Source: Theobroma cacao (taxonomy: Eukaryota > Streptophyta > Magnoliopsida > Malvales > Malvaceae). Taken from it: a stretch of 64,000 nt of DNA. A model generated the notes under the pieces. That model was not told the origin of the DNA. It did not search any database and worked only from the letters and a program-made list of their open reading frames with translations. Below, piece by piece: positions 22,104-33,789 of this stretch; the first letter of the stretch is position 1, and the number at the start of each line of letters is the position of its first letter. A program made the position numbers and the translations under genes. The stretch is from NCBI RefSeq assembly GCF_000208745.1, contig NC_030852.1, forward strand, positions 27,995,293 through 28,059,292. The letters run 5' to 3'.

Positions 22104-25020
22104 GAGAAAGTTTACCTAAATTCAACAGCTGCTGTTGCAAGCTGCATTAGGGTCAACAAAGGAAATTTCAACCAACAAATGAGAACAAAAATTTGGATAG
22201 AAAAACTTAAATGAGCTGTTCAAACTTCTAACATGCCACCAGCTTGTATTAAAGAAATTGCATTATCTTCACAAGTTGCAGTTGGTTGATAGAAGAATAA
22301 CTTTCAAACATTCAAGAGATTCGAGTGATTTGAATTAAATTTTTTTTTATATATAAATTCTCTTGATACGATTTTTCTGGGTTTAATTTCTATATTCTGT
22401 TTCAAAATTGTAAACCTTTTTAGGAGGTTGCTCCTACATGCATGTGTTGGGGTCTCGGAGAGAGTAAAGAGTTAATTAGGCGATATGAGTATATGTTAAT
22501 TGCTGTAGTTACATTGTACCGCATGCCAAACATTTTTTCACTGGGAACTGGTGTACATGATCAATAGCTAGTCAAAAGATTGTTGGCATCATGAGTTATG
22601 TCAAATTTAATTTGGAGGTGCGATTCATTAGCAATATTTATGTGCTAAGAGAGTTACAATATTTTCTTATCGCATATCATAGCTGATATATAGTCAGTGA
22701 AAAGAGGGTGCATATACATAACATATAGGATCTAGTTAATTAAAGTCATTCTGGAAAAACATATATACATTTTCTGCATTAGGAGTGTGTGGGGTTGTTT
22801 GTGGAGGAAAGGATTACTGGAAATTTAGAGGAAGGAGATAACAAAAACATGAGATATATCGATGTAACCATGCATGAGCTTTTCATGTCTTCAATGGAGG
22901 CGGCGGCTCCAATTATTAATACTCTCAAATATTCAAATTAAGGTATGTCTATCCAAATCCCATACAAGGTTCGTGGTTGAAGACATGGCATTGAATTTAG
23001 GTACAAAATATTGCCTCCTATACCATTCATTTAAAAATTATATCTCTTCTTCTATCTCTTTGGTTCTTAAAAATGTAAAATCCAATTTCAAATACTCGAT
23101 ACGAATTTATTTATTATGTTTCTTTCGAATGAATTTGTTGATTAACCGACCACTTCTTAATCTGAAACCTTTTGCCTTATGTACCAAAAGAATTAAAAAA
23201 GGTAAAGCTTTTACCTTTTTGATGATTATAAAACTTTTAAAGGTATTCATCACATGGCAAAATGATTATTTTTTTCTTTGTTTATAGCTGTTTTGTCTTA
23301 GATTTTTCGGAATCGAGCAGAGATAACAGCTAAAAGACAAAGAAATGACCTGAAATTATCTTCAAGCTATCATTTTACCTCTGCCGCCATCCTCAAAGGT
23401 AGAGGGAAAAGAATCCAAAACAGGAAGTGTATAGTTCACACTCGGGCATGCATGTTTAACGTTTCCTTTTTAAAAGAAGTTACTATTATCTTCATTATTT
23501 TAATTATTCTTAACTAAGTGCTTCCCTCTGCCTAATTAATTGACTAGAAATGCTAACATTAGAGAAAGGTATAAGCAAGTTATAGCCGTGGATGATGGAC
23601 ACCTCTGGTTGGAGTTTTCTATTTGTTTCTATTAGGAGACTTGAATGGTTATTTATAATAAGGATTGCGTGCAAGGGTGAAGGTAGTGACCACTTCACTA
23701 TATATATATATATATGTGTGGTGGATTACGAGAAAAATTGACAATATTCCACTTTCTTTCTTTTTAAGTTTATTTTCAATTTTCACTTTTTTTTTTTGAG
23801 AAGATTCATTTTTTAACGTCTAATTAATACTTCACATGGTTTCTTTTTTATCAAATAATTTTTATTAAATTTCCAAATGTTCATGGCGGCACTTATCCAA
23901 AAGAATATTTGTTACAGAGAATGTGATGTTTGATTTTTTTAAAAATAAAAAAAGGTAGTGATGTTTGAAATTAAGAGTGAGTTGATAGCAGTAGACATAT
24001 AGAAGATATAGAAAGAAAAATTAGGCAGTTAAAATTGAGCCTTTTGGGATGGAGATCTTTTAATTGATGGAATGATGAATAAAGAGAACTGAAACAGAGT
24101 GTGGCATTGTCTACCAAGAATTGCAACATACTCGACCGTATACCAAGATTTTGACTCAATCGTGATGTCATTTTCAACGCACTCATTCTGCCTTGCCCCT
24201 ATTATTATTGAGTCCTTGTTGCCACCGAGTTCTAGATTTGAATCGCCATGTGTCATAATGTCTACCTTCTTCCTTCCTTTTCGGGTCACAATGGAAGATA
24301 GGAGCACCCTTCTCCTTCCTAGTAGCCCACCCCACACGTCAGCTAGAGGAAGAGTGTTAGCTCTGCTCAATCTTGTTTCACCCTCCATCACCCCATTTGC
24401 CCAGATAACTGTACTCTCAATGCATTAACTCTTTTGCCCAGAGAGAGAAAAATGAGCCGTTGTCTAATTTGTGCTGAATTTCTTCATTACGGAAATCTGC
24501 ACACAAGGGTCCTTTTTATATGCACTTGCAAACTGAAAAAGAGAGAAAATAACAAACTGAAAATCAGTCAGTTTTAACTAATGACAGTAAAAGTAAAAAT
24601 CCCAACTACATTACAAAAATACAAACACGTGCTATTTTAATCGAAACGTCACATGCTGAGCACGTGATCCTCTCTGCCGAGCCGGGTTTTCTTTTTTTCG
24701 CAGCTTCTCACCTCTGCAATCATGTGTTCTAACCAACCTCCCTTTCATCATTATGACCAATAATTTTGGACAAAGATTAATATTCACCCTCCTATTTCAT
24801 TTCTTACTATTTACTCACTTAGACATTTTCTTCGACAATAATAATTTAAAGTTACTTAGATGATTAAAAAGTTGAGTGTTAAATTATTGTTGTTAACTCA
24901 TGATTGGACATCAATGAATGATTTAATGCATTAATGAATGGCTGTTGAAGAAAAACACATTCCTATGCAGAAAAAAAAAAAAAGAAGGCTATTTGTTTTC
25001 TTGGAAGTAGTTTTGAAAGT
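22104..25020. other. Intergenic stretch, no gene recognised
   Basis: Open frames at 22874-23287 (+) and 24029-24428 (both strands) have no recognisable similarity or splice context. An AT run is at about 23700-23714. Two CACGTG sites (near 24627 and 24661) lie in a promoter-like AT-rich background, but no gene follows. Confidence 0.5.
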
Positions 25021-25921
25021 TAGAATTTGTTTGGTAACCGAAAAATAATTTATTGGAGAAAAAAAATTTTTGTGTAAAATATTTTATAAAAAAATTTAAT
25101 ATTTTTTATTGTTTAGATAAACTGTCGAAAACATTTTTTGTTATGTGGATTATTTTATAAAAATATTTTTTATTATGATGGAGTTATGTAGGTGTTAAAA
25201 TAATAAATAAGAGTTAATTACAAAATAATATTAATATTTGATTTTTCCTAATTTGAAATCAAAATTAAGAATGGAAATGAAAATGGACAAAATTAATAAT
25301 CATATTTCTCAAAGCAATTACCCACATATCTATAATGAAAATAAACTCTAATTTTCAAAAAAAATTTCACCTTATCACTTTTTTATCATAACTATAAAAA
25401 TCTAAATATTCATCAATTGTGTAAAATATCCAAAATCTATACTTATAAATATGTATTCATTAAATGACGATCATTAAAATATTTTTTATTATAATTATTA
25501 GTAAGATTTAATCTTATTATAAATGTGTATTCATCAAATGATGATCATTGAAATATTTTTTATTATATTAATTAGTAAAATTTATTCCATTTATAAATAA
25601 AAAATTTAATTGTATTGAATGGTTTTATTAAAAAAATATTTTTTAATTTTAATAGTATTGTATAATTTAAATATTAATATGTTAAATTAATTTTTTCAAG
25701 TTAAATTTTAATATTTTAAGTTAAATATTAATATTCATCAAACTTGTACTCATAAACTTAATATAAAAGTGTTTTCATTGTTCTCTAGAAAATGTCTTCC
25801 ATGGTTAACCGTATTGACACATAATATGTTTTACATTTGAAATTAATTTTTTGTCTTTCAATAAATATAAATCCTAAAAACATTTTTAAAAAAATATTTT
25901 ATTACAAAACAAACGGACCCT
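25021..25921. repeat. MITE-like repeat with degenerate terminal inverted repeats
   Basis: The left end (aatttgtttggtaaccgaaa) and the reverse complement of the right end (gagggtccgtttgttttgta) are similar, and the interior is extremely AT-rich with ttatttt/aaaatattttt blocks. This fits a hAT-type MITE family whose ends resemble GGTCCGTTTGG. It contains a tandem duplication of a 74-base unit (25443-25516 and 25517-25590). No clear target duplication was found. Confidence 0.45.
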
Positions 25922-28186
25922 CATTTGTCAAACTAATTAGTCTGTCTCTCATGTACTAGATATCTCTCCTCCAACTTTCTGGTATTATTTATATAAATAA
26001 AACTGTGTTAGGTGTGTGCGTGGGCAATACGATTTGAGATTATGGTCACCTCATTTCCAGACAAGCTTAGGAAAACTCAAATTAGATAACTAGTAAGCCT
26101 ATATCAACATCCAAATATTCTTTGGGTTCAATTTGTGCGGTTGGGCAGGGGATGGAAACTTAACTTTCCCAAAAGTGGTGGGCATGAGAGAGAACTTACT
26201 AATTTGTTTGTCATTCAAGGGTGCAGCATAAACAGCACTAAAGCTACCAATAAGGAAGGGTTGGGTGAAGTTACATGCATCCAGACCTCAACTCATATTG
26301 TCTGGTATCACTCTTTAAGCAAAAAATAAAAAAATAAACTGAAAGTCTCTCATTGCCCACTTTCCCTATTATGAGATCCTTAACTTAGGGCTATGCCCAA
26401 CAATCCATATAAACAAGATAAGTTATTAAAGTAGAAAAGCAAGAATTAGGTCCTAAACCAAAGTCATAAGTTAACAGGATCCCGGATTTTATTAGTGGTT
26501 GGGGGACATAGGGCAGTAGGAAACCTATTTCACATGGCGTTGCCTCGAATGATCAACTCATTCACAATGATACAAAGCCCGTACAAACTTTCGAAAAGAA
26601 TTTCCTTTCTCAATAAGAGAAGGGAATCTCAAAAGATAAAGGGGTTGGCCATCATGAGGAGAGTACTAGGTGAACAAATAAACAATTCAATCATGAAAAG
26701 TCTTGGGCACACACTTTAAGCTGCTTGGTTAATTATTTTAAAGACCATTGCTTGAGAATTGAGATCAACAAATAATTAAAATCAAGTGATCAATCACCCT
26801 CTCAATGTCATTGGTTACAGTACTTTTCCAATAGGGATTAGTGCTTGCTCGATGGACATGATTGTTACACACCTAATTGTGTGTTCTTTATAGTGATAAT
26901 ATCCACTCCTTGTTATACATCAATTAGTGTAGTTAGAGGGTAAAAGATACGAAACAGCTAAGCTTATCTTCGTATTCTTTTCAAAATCTTTATAGATCAT
27001 AAGCCTGTCCAACATATAGATTTCCCATAATTATATGAAAATTCGTATCGTCATTAAGATCTTTGCATTGATGCTACAGCCCTCTTTTGCCATTCGTACG
27101 CAGTATTTATAGAAGTATTCTCTTTTTGAATCAAAAGATCATTGCCGGTGGCAATTTTAAATTCCCTTTTAGTCTTTTTTTAAAAAAATTTTGGAATGGT
27201 TTTTATGTGCATATGGAATTTGTACTTTATTAACAATATGTCACGTGCATGCTACATTAAATTTACAAATTAATGACTTAAAAAAATATATGCACAGTAT
27301 ACAATATTTTCTACTTGTGTGGACACATTCAAATTGCGGCAAAAAATGTAGTCGTAGAAGAATTTTTTTTCGTTTCCATTTGAAATTTGACTTTCACACC
27401 GTCTAATTGCACTCTTATGTCCTATTTTTTTCCTCAAAAGGGAGAACAAATAAAGAAACATTAAAGAATGAATATATAACACTACTGTTTATTTAACTCT
27501 TAGTTGGCCAAGTCTTATATTTGTAGGCAGATATTGGCCGTAGAGCAAATAATTATTAGTAAGAGTAGTAACAGTATAAGTTTAAAAACTTGGGTAATAA
27601 TGATGTGATGTCTTGTCTTTTCGCCCTGGAATTAAGAATTATCCTTTAACCTCAGCATCTTCCCACCGTGAAAAACCAATCTTTTTGTTCAGATACCACA
27701 AAACGGACGAAGCAAGCTCTCCTCCATTTATTAATTACTATAAAATATGTAAAAGAAAAAGATAGCATATGATATTAAATCAATTGAATTATGAGATGGG
27801 ATATGCCAACGAAAGAGTGACAATATGACACGACGTCGAGGAGAATTTGGTTAATTTTTTAAGTGATGAATCAAAGCAACCCTCCAAAGTTGGAATGACA
27901 GAATTTTTTAGTCTGCCTAAAATCTTTATGAAACGTGCACAAAGAGACACCTGCCGACTTACTATAGTCTTAACTAAAATAAGAGGTGTAAATTCTGCGG
28001 TGAAAAGCAGGAAGTGCCCACACCCAAAACTTTAACACGCTGCCAAGGCCAAGCCCACATTTTGCCACAGCTTGCCTTGGAAGAGATTGCGGAGAATCCT
28101 TTTTATTATAGGCCGATGAAAAGGCCTTTCGAAGTCGTAATGACATATATGAAGGTCTCAAGAGACAAAGTTGTAAGACAAGAGCC
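25922..28186. other. Upstream region of bHLH gene 3
   Basis: No gene recognised. Short frames such as 26135-26329 and 28014-28292 look non-coding, and the last overlaps the bHLH start in another frame. Confidence 0.5.
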
Positions 28187-28201
28187 CTCTTACAAGCGTA
28201 T
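28187..28201 (+). promoter_or_regulatory. Diverged copy of the 15-base upstream motif, bHLH copy 3
   Basis: The sequence ctcttacaagcgtat matches 12 of 15 bases of the motif upstream of copies 1 and 2, and lies 68 bases before the start codon. The core acaa-cgtat is preserved. Confidence 0.4.
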
Positions 28202-28269
28202 CTGTATGTTTAAAACTTCCCATTATCCCTGGAAGATACGGCTTTCAACCCTGGAAGAGTCTTTGTTCA

Positions 28270-29374
28270 ATGTTTCCTTCTCATCAAAGTGATGACTTCC
28301 TGTACGAAATCTCTGATATTCCCCACTATCAAGATTTAATGCAGCAAAATCTGACAATATCTGGGGAAGGTTCGGCAGGGGGAAGTAATCTCACCCAGAG
28401 AATGGCAAAAGGCAAACGACATAAAAAGTTCGTAGCTGCTGCCAACAGTAATGATGGGAATGCTGCTGCCAATAATGATGCTAAGAAGATCATGCGCAAG
28501 GAAATCGAACGGCAAAGGAGGCAGCAAATGGCCAAGCTCTATGGAAAACTTCGATCATTGCTCCCTCTTGAGTCAATACAGGTCAACAAACTATCCTTTT
28601 ATTTATTTATTTTTTTACTCCCTTATTATGTCGTTTAACTTTACTAGGTTTTCAGTAGTATTCTCAAGACATAGCTACCCGTTACAGTTGGTTCATGTTC
28701 GTTAGAAACTAGCTCTTTGTGGAGATAAGGGTTTTTTTTTTTTTCTCTCCCTTTGTAGGAGTAATTATATATGGCTAGGGTTTTCTTGATGGGGGGTTAA
28801 TTGCAGGGAAAGCGAGCTGTTTCCGATCATATGAACGAGGCAGTGAATTACATAAGATATTTGAAGAAGAAGATCCAAGAATTGAGTGTCAAAAGAGATA
28901 AGCTCAAAAAGTTGTCCAATTTGAGTGCCTTTGATCAAGGGAGTGCTAGTTCATCTGATAACTCCTCGCTGATCAACTGTGTTGCCGTCCACCCTTATAG
29001 GGGCGGAGTGGAGATTGTGATAAATAGTGGCTTTGGAGACGAAAGCTGGCATCTCTCTGCAATGATGCAAGCTATTCGCGCAGAGGAGCTTGACGTTGTC
29101 CATTGTATCTCCAGCCAAACAAATGAAGGGTTTTTGCACACTATTCAGTCTGAGGTACATACGTCTAACTCCATTTAATGTCGCTCTCTTTTTTTCCATA
29201 ATTAATTTCTAGTTCTAGGATTTAATTATGCATGCAAGTTTTAGCATTATTAACTAATCAGAAACATGTGATTTTCTGTGTCTTGTTGAATTTGTCTTTC
29301 AGGTTAGTGATCCAGCTCATCGACTTGATCTACCCGGTTTGCAAAGCAAACTAAATGATTTGATCTCGTTTTGA
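28270..29374 (+). CDS. bHLH transcription factor, bHLH118/120/125-like (tandem copy 3, H76R)
   Basis: Third tandem paralogue. Exons are 28270-28581, 28807-29154 and 29303-29374, phase 0 with GT-AG introns, giving 243 residues. The MFPSHQSDD start matches copy 1. The basic region reads [13 protein letters not shown]: arginine 76 (CGC) occupies the position held by histidine in copies 1 and 2, while E80 and R84 remain. The HLH continues as [13 protein letters not shown] in exon 2 and the ACT-like domain follows (about 160-222, with GVEIVINSGFGD). Exon 3 ends LPGLQSKLNDLISF. Alanine and asparagine repeats (about residues 56-72) precede the basic region. The frame is intact. The histidine normally contacts the E-box, so DNA recognition may differ from its neighbours; dimerisation should be unaffected. 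Confidence 0.87.
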
Positions 29375-32300
29375 GATACGCTTCTCACTGATGACGCTGT
29401 GTAGGCTGCTTCCATTATGAACTGCCACAAGCCCATCTCCGATATCTGTAACTCAGCTTTTGGTACATTGCTTTGCTATTCTATCTAGAACTTGGAACTA
29501 TCTGTAGTTGTGTTTTTGGTGAGTTCTTTGTGGAATGAGAAAATCTAATATCAATGATGCAACTCCTTGGGAATTAACTATTTGTAGGGAATGTATTGTG
29601 TTAACTTAGACAAATAAATCTTTGGAGGAAACTATGGTCTGTGGCTAGTTAAGTAAAACAGGAAATAAATTATGAAGGAAATAAATGACCATGTTCCATG
29701 AGTGAGAAAAATTTTGCTTTAAATTGATATGTTCATTAACATTTTCATGCTCTCCTCCTAATTATGTATGTCAGTTGAAGTGATGTGATACCAAATACAC
29801 TAGCAACTTAATGAGCCCAACTTGCTTTAGTGACTTATTGGTAAGTTGATTAATATTGCTGCAAGGTAACACTTAACATCGTTTTGATTTCTACTTTTAA
29901 TTCATGAACATTGATTCTAATCAAATTTCATTATATATGAAATCATATCCAGCATATATTTTTTTTCTCAATAATATATCTAGCATATATATGACTTGTG
30001 CGGATTTTGATTTTGTTCTGTTTTGTGATATATTTATTACATTCTAAAAGTGAAATCAATCTATTGAAATTCTTACTTTAAACTATAATAATCTGTGGAT
30101 GGTACTTTACATTGATGGATACACTTTCTTGCAGTTTTTGCATGCTTGCCTGCACATTAATTCATAACACAGGTTTTTCCATAGCCGGATAAATTTGAAC
30201 AGGCAGCAGGTTGCTTGAGATTTTTTTGGGAGATCAGTGGGTGGGGAGGGGTTGCTGGTGATAGGGGATAGAAGATCCAGGAGCAACCACATGAGAAACA
30301 ACAAGAGAAGCCTGCTACATACCCTTGTATATATTGGGAAAAAAATAGACATTGGTTAGTAATAATGACAATATCTGACCATTAAGTGAAGTTACAAATC
30401 TTTAGATGTGATAAGTTGGTAATTGGAAACAAGAACAGCGCATTTACATGAATGAAGTTGCTGCTAGATAGTCCTTCGGTAAATTTTGTATCAAGAACGT
30501 GAGATTGAATCTTGGACTTGATTAGGAATTACTGGGTGTGGTTTACTGAAAGAGAGGGATCATATATCCCACTGTCTGTCTCAACTATTGGACCAAAAAG
30601 AGTAGTAGTCACATCAACAGGTCAAGCTTAGTCTAGACAACCATTTCACCATAGAGGAATATCAAATTTCCTATCCACAAGCTGTTTATAGTTATACAAA
30701 TTCCTTCTGGTTTGAGTTCTCAACAGGTAAGGGCTCCGCTAATCGGTGATCATCAGCAAAAAATTTCCCTAGTGCTACTCGTTCTGTCTGCCTTTTCTCT
30801 CCTGAAAATGAAAAATCATTGTAATGATTTTGAGGAAGTTCAGGAGAGAGGGGAGGGGCGGAATTGAAACGATTGACCTTAACATTTCTTACAAGAGGTA
30901 AAAACTTGTCAGACAAAATTTGAATTGTTAGTTTGGTGTCTTTATGCAAAATCAATAAAACGAATACAAATGATCACGCCATTATATAAGTTTACTGAAG
31001 TGCAAGTTTGCGTCCTTCCTTCTTTTGGGTCTGACAAGTTCACTGATATGTTGGGCAATGGGCATTTTTAAGCTACATCAGGAGATTTATGAATATTGAT
31101 AAGGCTGCCAAGCTTTCTTTCTACTCTTTTTCATTTTTTGTGGAATGACACTTATATATCTAACAAAGTTGACATAGCACGCATAAGCAAAGCAACATGA
31201 TCTCATTCTGAGATCTTAACAAGCATCATTAGGTTCATTGTATCAATCCGTATAAGGTCAAGCATTTATCTCTACTTCAATTGGTGAATATGTGTAGAGC
31301 TACAGCATCCCATGATGGATAGTTTGAATTCCTTAGATTCATGCCTATGCTTTCTTTGTTAGAGTTGATTTTAAATTGTTTTTGATGTGTGATGCAACTA
31401 TACCATATTCTTTTTTTTTTTTTTTTTGTGTGGAAATCATCAACAATATACAGTTTTATATAGTTAAATTTAGTTCTCCGTAGCAGGAGACATATATTTG
31501 GTTGAATATGAAGATTGAATGAAGGATAAGTCATGAGTTTGTGTTGCTTGTTATTTTCCACTATATCGATATCTGAAAATCTATAGAATTGTCTAAAGGT
31601 TTCACCATCAGTTAAGGTTTTTGAAAGCCTTTTCCTGTTCTAGGAGCTTTTATTAGGAAGTAGTGCTCTAAAGGCTAATCATCTTAACTTTTTATTACCA
31701 TTATTCAGCCCCCATATATCATGTTTACTTGTGCTTATAGAAATGCCATTACTTGAATGCTTACAGCAATTCATTTTTCCTTTCTTCGATTTAAGATGTA
31801 GAGAAATATAATGGCGAGTGATAACAATGTTAATTTGCTCCCTCTTGCTTCTCTATTTATGCTTGTACTAGATGGTTTGGAATTTGAGTTTTTTTTATGG
31901 CTGGTTTCGGTTTATTTTTTGACGTTTTACGATATAATTTGAAGTGATTATATCTTATTTTTCAAACTTTTAACTTATACCAACGTTTGATATTAATAAA
32001 ATTTTATTTGATTAAAAAAAAACCTAAATCAATAATATATATATAAACTAAAAAATTTCACTAATTATTAATTATGTAAATATACCCACGGGACACGCTT
32101 ATGAGACGCAAGTAACATGAATGCGGCTCTTTCTTTCATTGATTTATTTAGAAAAAAAATATTTTCTCATTTAATTGATTATTTCATTTATACAAAATAT
32201 TCTTTTCTGTGGTTATTTGTTTCCAAATTGAAAGTATTTAATCAGTTTAAAACTGAATACAAATAGAAAAAAATCCGTACCTCTTTGTTTTTTGTTTTAA

Positions 32301-33789
32301 TTAAATACCTATAACCCAATCAGGATTTTTAATTTAAACTAACCAGAATTTCTTTGTGCCATTTAAATATGCCTCAGCCAATCCCTTTCTTAATTACTTG
32401 ACACAAGCTTTTCTAATTAATTGGTAGTACTTTTTCTTTTTTGGAATTTAATTAATTGGTAATACTCAGAACAAGAAAAATACTTTGGTCATCGAGGCTG
32501 AATCCTTTCTGTCTGTGGTCTTAAAATAACACTATACAGGTCAAGTCAAAGACCCATTGGACATGTGGCCTGTGGGCTTCTCTAGTATCAGCTCTCTCCA
32601 TGAGCCCTTGCCCAATCAGCATTCTTAAAGCTCATTGAGCCATTTTAGAGTAGATCTGGGTTCCGGCCCAGCTCATGGAACCTTTTTCTTTAAACTCAAG
32701 CCTCCTTTCATCTATTTAATTCTTATTACATTATTTTAAAAATAAAATATTATTTGTATTTTAAATTATAAATATATGATTTACAATATAATATTTTAAC
32801 TGGGTCTAATTAGTACTTAAAATTTCATAGCCAAACTAGACCCATCGACCTATTTTAATCATCAACAGCTACCCCAAACAATACCTTGAGCCCACAGGTT
32901 CAAACCGCCCCTATATACCCGACTCTCCCCGTTTTATTTCCCAGCTATACATACGAGGCTGTTGCCTTGCACTTGTTTGGAACGTAAAATTTGTCCATGT
33001 CTACCGTAATTTTTGGACTCCTGTCTTCTGATATGATCTCAAAGTGTACATATATAGTCCATCGTCAAGTAGCCAAAACGTTAATACTAATTAATTAAAT
33101 CCTTTTTTGCGTAGAGTGATTCCTCTTAATGGAATTGGTACGGTTAATTGGCCTCCATGGGTGGCCTTTTTCTAACTAATTCAAACTAGAAGTTCAAGAT
33201 CGTACGGTTAAGATCGTTTCATTAGAATTGGATCATGCTCCATTATGCTATGGTCAACCAAATGGATGCTCCAGATGTATTGATAGCTGTTGATCGAGTC
33301 AATCATCTCGATGTGGGTCCCTGAACCGGGTTCTTGGGATTTGAAGGAGTCACTTTTCATCTAACGAAAGATATTGAATGATTAAAAACCATGATTTATC
33401 ATTTTACCAAATTGATTAATAGTGCTGTATGTCACATGGAAAGTATAGAATAATCCTTTAAGAATGTTTAATAAGTGATAGAATAATGTGATGTTTCCAA
33501 TGGAAAGTAGATTAACGCAAAGACGACAAGAACAAAACTTCAATTAGCTTAATTGAAGGCTTCAGATAGAAATGTGCCTCATCTTGTTTCCACACCATTA
33601 TGCTCCAAACTCCTTGACTTCCTAGGCTGCCTTTTGTCTTCAGTGCCAGAAGCTATTTTCTTCTTCAGAAATCTCCGATGATATTCTGCTTTGCTTCTTT
33701 CCTTTGTATCCCCAGCCTGGTTGTATGTGTTTTTTGTTGACAACTCACTAATTTTCCTCGTGCTCTTAACCTTTTCTACCGTAGAAACT
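29375..33789. other. Intergenic stretch between bHLH gene 3 and the kinase gene
   Basis: The first few hundred bases are probably bHLH 3' UTR. The remainder is AT-rich, with long T runs (for example 31411-31427), and no gene is recognised. Minus-strand frames at 30692-30955 and 31277-31561 show no family motif. Confidence 0.5.

Noticed and set aside
22874..23287. 137-codon plus-strand frame
   Set aside because: AT-driven Phe/Leu/Ile composition and no recognised domain.
24029..24428. Overlapping frames of 109 and 120 codons on opposite strands
   Set aside because: There is no recognisable motif, no splice partners and no support for either strand over the other.
30692..30955. 87-codon minus-strand frame with protein-like composition
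   Set aside because: No family similarity, no supporting exons and no promoter context; probably chance.
32900..32925. ggttcaaacc, resembling a tRNA B-box
   Set aside because: No A-box, acceptor stem or cloverleaf can be formed around it.
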